The position numbers were made by a program, and so were the translations under genes. The notes under the pieces are model-generated. The model ran no database searches, was not told where the DNA came from, and saw only the letters and a program-made list of their open reading frames with translations. 8,582 nt of DNA from Alectryocaccomicrobium faecavium (lineage in GTDB: Bacteria; Bacillota; Clostridia; Christensenellales; Aristaeellaceae), in NCBI GenBank assembly GCA_018713425.1, contig DVOT01000101.1:1-8582 (forward strand). The letters run 5' to 3'. Positions 6,260 through 8,582 of the stretch are shown piece by piece; within the stretch, counting starts at the first letter, position 1; each line of letters opens with the position of its first letter.

Positions 6260-6579
6260 GCGCCCGCCCCCCTCTCCAGCACCCGGATATCCGGCAGCAC
6301 ATTGGAGGCAAACGCATCGTACACCACGATGAAGCGCTCCGCGTTGTACCGCAGGCCATAATGCTGCGAAAGATAGCCAAGATCCGCCGGATACGCGCCC
6401 TCCACGGCATAGCACGTTAGCGCCGCGGAACGCACCGCCGAGCGCACCAGTTCCGCTTCCGCCTCGCCCGAAGCGCCGGAAATGGAATCCACCAGCGCGC
6501 ACCCCGCGATGACCAGCGCGGCAAATACCGCCGCCGTAGCCAACAGTCCGCGCGCCAAGCCGCTCTTGCGCCGCTCCAT
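6256..6579 (-). CDS. Small single-span membrane protein, possible pseudopilin-like component
   Basis: A 107-residue protein: basic start MERRKSGLARG, one membrane helix at about 11-29 (LLATAAVFAALVIAGCALV), a polar helix at about 35-55 (EAEAELVRSAVRSAAL), then CYAVEGAYPADLGYLSQHYG and a beta-like end (RFIVVYDAF, NVLPDIRVL). The YAVEGAYPADLGYL stretch recalls the helix-to-sheet junction of GspG-type pseudopilins (Y...G.YP....L), although Glu5 of the prepilin signature is absent. An excellent ribosome site, GGAGGTGA, ends four bases before ATG 6579. It lies 30 nt after the PilC-type gene and overlaps the next gene by 4 nt. I recognise no named family; participation in pilus assembly is inferred from position. 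Confidence 0.82.
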   Translation of the reverse strand: MERRKSGLARGLLATAAVFAALVIAGCALVDSISGASGEAEAELVRSAVRSAALTCYAVEGAYPADLGYLSQHYGLRYNAERFIVVYDAFASNVLPDIRVLERGAGA

Positions 6580-6609
6580 CCGCTCACCTCCACCGCTTTT
6601 TGCCCGCGC

Positions 6610-7659
6610 TTACATCAGGCTCGTCAACATACCGGCCATCGGCAACATCACCGACAGCAGCACCGCGCCGATCACAATGCACATCAACGCCACCAGCGTG
6701 GGTTCGATCACCGAAACAAGCCCGTCGATTCCATCTTCCACCTGTTCTTCGCAAACGCGCGCGATGCGCCCCATTACCTGGTCTTCGCGGCCAGCGGCAA
6801 TGCCCATGCGGATCATGCGGCCATGCACCGTGCCAAACAGACCCGTGCCAGAAAGCGCGTCCGCAAACGGTTCGCCCGCGTCCATCTTGGCGCGCGCCGC
6901 GTCCAGCGTCTGGCGGGCCGCAACGTCCGTCAGCACCGAGCTGGCCAACTCCATCGCTTCGTCCGGCCGGAAGCCGCCCGAAAGCGCCATGGCCAACACC
7001 GAGGCCACGCGCGAAGCCGAAAGCCGGCCGCTCAGCCGCTGCACTGGCGGGAAACACCGCCGCAGCGCACTTAGCACCCGCTCGCGCAGCCGCGTGCGCA
7101 GCAAGACAGCCACCGCCAGCGCCGCCGCCAGCAGCAGCGCCACCAGCGCCAGCACCGCCCAGCCCGCGCCCGTGCCCAGCCGCATCAGCGCCAGGCCCGC
7201 TTCCGTCATCCCCACGCCCATGGAGCCCAGCACCTGGCGGAACACCGGCAGCACCTTGAGGATCATCACCAGCACGATCACCACCAGCATCGCGCCCAAA
7301 ATCATGGGGTACGCCGCCGCGCTGGCGACAGCCTCGCGCACGCGGGCTTCGCGCTCGTAATACCCGCTCAGTCCCTCCATCACTTCTTCCAGCCGGCCCG
7401 TGCGCTCGCCAACCGCCGCCATGTGCGCCAGATACCGCGGCCAGCAATCGTCCGCCCCGAGCGCCTCGCCAAGCGAACCGGTTTTGGCAATGTTCTCGCT
7501 CAACCGCGCGTACACTTCCGCCTGCGGGCCCGCGGGCGCGCTTTCGTGGAGCGCCGCTATGCCGTCATACAGCGCCATGCCCGAGCCGAGCATCAGCGCC
7601 ACCTCCGCGCAAAACCCGCTCAGCACCGTTGCGTCCAGCTTTTTCGATCGTCCAGCCAT
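6610..7659 (-). CDS. pilC: PilC/GspF-family inner-membrane platform protein (type II secretion F domain)
   Basis: A 349-residue polytopic membrane protein that, in the known family, forms the platform on which the pilus ATPases act. Two T2SSF repeats are visible. The first, about 12-140, has FCAEVALMLGSGMALYDGI, GSLGEAL, MAAVGERTGRLEEVM and AAAYPMIL. The second, about 215-345, has SVLAMALSGGFRPDEAMELA, GEPFADAL, MIRMGIAAGREDQVM and VSVIEPTLVALM. Membrane segments lie at about 120-140, 165-188 and 318-340. It is shorter than typical PilC (about 400 aa) because the N-terminal cytoplasmic segment is missing; Gram-positive members are often short. ATG 7659 is preceded by AAGGGAAGGG, and a longer in-frame extension upstream has no homology-like content and overlaps the transglutaminase gene. 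It follows that gene by 68 nt. Distinguishing PilC from GspF rests on the adjacent pilT. Confidence 0.92.
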   Translation of the reverse strand: MAGRSKKLDATVLSGFCAEVALMLGSGMALYDGIAALHESAPAGPQAEVYARLSENIAKTGSLGEALGADDCWPRYLAHMAAVGERTGRLEEVMEGLSGYYEREARVREAVASAAAYPMILGAMLVVIVLVMILKVLPVFRQVLGSMGVGMTEAGLALMRLGTGAGWAVLALVALLLAAALAVAVLLRTRLRERVLSALRRCFPPVQRLSGRLSASRVASVLAMALSGGFRPDEAMELASSVLTDVAARQTLDAARAKMDAGEPFADALSGTGLFGTVHGRMIRMGIAAGREDQVMGRIARVCEEQVEDGIDGLVSVIEPTLVALMCIVIGAVLLSVMLPMAGMLTSLM

Positions 7660-7727
7660 GCCGTCAACCCTTCCCTTCAAAATCCGCCCAGCGCGCGCCG
7701 GTTGGGATTTTCGGTGTTTTCTTCCCC

Positions 7728-8582
7728 TCAATAAAAACGTTCTGTGGTGTATACCGCTCCCGCGGCAATGCCGTTGACATCCACCGTGGGATCGTAGAGC
7801 ACATTGCCTTCTTCCAGCAGCACGACGGTCCACGCGTGATACACATTGCCCGCGTAGCCGACGACGAATTCCACCGGCACGCCCTGCGAGCGCAGCATGG
7901 CCGCCGCCATCGCCGCCAAATCCTGGCAAATGCCCATACGCGATTCCATGCAGCCTTCAATATCGGGCATTTGCCCGGGCGTGGTCGTGACCGCCTTGAT
8001 GTAATCGTACAAATAATTTTCCTGGATGTACGCGCGCACCGCCGCGAGCTTCTCCGCGCCGGTTTCCAGCCCCTGGCACAGTTCCGCGGCCACCGCGACC
8101 ACCTGCGATTCTGGGGTGAAGTTCACATATTGGTTGGGACAGAGGAACGGCGCGTTCGCATCCTCCAATTCCACGGAGAACGACATTCCCCCGGCCTGCG
8201 CGTAACTGTTGCCGGTAACGTTTTCGTATAGCGTCCAGCTGTATTTTCCATCGCCCAACTGCAAGGGGAACACCTCGTATTCGCCCTCGCCATTCAAATC
8301 GTATGTCAGCGTGGTATCGCCTTTGGAAACGCGCAATTTGAGGCGCTTTGAGGAAGAGGCACGGGCCAATACATAGCCCTGGCTGGCGTGGGAATAGTCC
8401 ATCGTCAGGCTCCCGTCGGAAGAGACGCGATCCCCCTCTTCCGGCCATATCACGCCCTCCAGCAGCGCCCACGCACCGCACGCCAGGCAAATTCCCACCA
8501 AAACCAGGCCCAGCGCCCGCGCCCAGGAACGGCGCGCGCGCCGGTACGCATACCTGCGCACCGGATACCTATGCCTCGGGTA
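7728..8582 (-). CDS. Membrane-anchored or secreted transglutaminase-like protein (5' end probably outside window)
   Basis: The frame is open to the right edge. A GTG at 8561 could be the start (277 aa), but it lacks a good ribosome site, so the true start may lie outside. A basic, Arg-rich N-terminus precedes one membrane helix (ALGLVLVGICLACGAWALL, about 16-34 from the GTG). An extracytoplasmic region with beta-like character follows (LTYDLNGEGEYEVFPLQLG, WTLYENVTG), then a C-terminal transglutaminase-like domain. Its apparent Cys-His-Asp triad is Cys212 in MGICQDLAAMAAAMLRSQG, His242 in VYHAWTVVL, and Asp257 in LYDPTVD. Such domains act as cysteine proteases or cross-linking enzymes outside the cell; which applies here is unknown. 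It sits 68 nt ahead of the PilC-type gene on the same strand, so a link to pilus or envelope proteins is plausible but unproven. Confidence 0.87.
   Translation of the reverse strand, partial: YPRHRYPVRRYAYRRARRSWARALGLVLVGICLACGAWALLEGVIWPEEGDRVSSDGSLTMDYSHASQGYVLARASSSKRLKLRVSKGDTTLTYDLNGEGEYEVFPLQLGDGKYSWTLYENVTGNSYAQAGGMSFSVELEDANAPFLCPNQYVNFTPESQVVAVAAELCQGLETGAEKLAAVRAYIQENYLYDYIKAVTTTPGQMPDIEGCMESRMGICQDLAAMAAAMLRSQGVPVEFVVGYAGNVYHAWTVVLLEEGNVLYDPTVDVNGIAAGAVYTTERFY

Noticed and set aside
6260..6502. Upstream extension of the DUF4860-like frame
   Set aside because: It overlaps the 107-residue gene, which has a near-perfect ribosome site; the ATGA overlap at 6256-6259 gives a natural start.
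7660..7929. Upstream extension of the PilC frame by 90 codons
   Set aside because: It overlaps the transglutaminase catalytic region in another frame and does not resemble the PilC N-terminus; a ribosome site precedes the ATG at 7659.
1..8582. CRISPR array, tRNA, rRNA, insertion sequence or prophage genes
   Set aside because: No spaced palindromic repeats, RNA-gene sequence, transposase or phage motifs were seen; the only tandem repeat is protein-coding.

Overview
All recognisable genes in this window lie on the minus strand, so the locus reads right to left. High GC, strong AGGAGG-type ribosome binding sites, stop/start overlaps of the ATGA type and secreted Pro/Thr-rich proteins suggest a high-GC member of the Clostridia (Bacillota), possibly near Christensenellales. 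That placement is an inference from style; no rRNA or taxonomic marker is present.

Right part (about 8582 to 2511): a compact set of eight genes, with gaps of 23-93 nt or 4-nt overlaps, that looks like one operon. In transcription order: an exported transglutaminase-like protein (5' end at or beyond the window edge); a PilC/GspF-type inner-membrane platform protein; four small proteins with a single N-terminal membrane segment (107, 158, 132 and 146 aa), one of them resembling DUF4860 and one keeping a pilin-like N-terminus; the retraction ATPase PilT; and a SARP/BTAD-type transcriptional regulator with a degenerate GGDEF domain at its C-terminus. Together this is most of a type IV pilus (or related type II secretion-like) machine plus a regulator. 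The extension ATPase PilB, the prepilin peptidase PilD and an obvious major pilin are not in the window.

Left part (2510 to 1): a 210-nt AT-richer intergenic region, then two secreted protein genes. The first encodes a signal peptide, a long AAPT/EAPT tandem repeat and two Ig-like domains. The second, cut by the left edge, encodes a signal peptide and beta-rich surface domains of the DUF11 kind. They are separated by a GC-rich, hairpin-forming spacer.

The most interesting element is the regulator. Its GGDEF active site is replaced by SPTIF, but an RxxD motif sits exactly five residues before it, where the c-di-GMP inhibitory site of diguanylate cyclases lies. Just downstream of its gene, upstream of the secreted Pro/Thr-rich protein, is a 7-4-7 direct repeat with 11-bp period, the geometry typical of SARP operators. 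A testable idea is that this regulator senses c-di-GMP and links pilus gene expression to that of the surface proteins.
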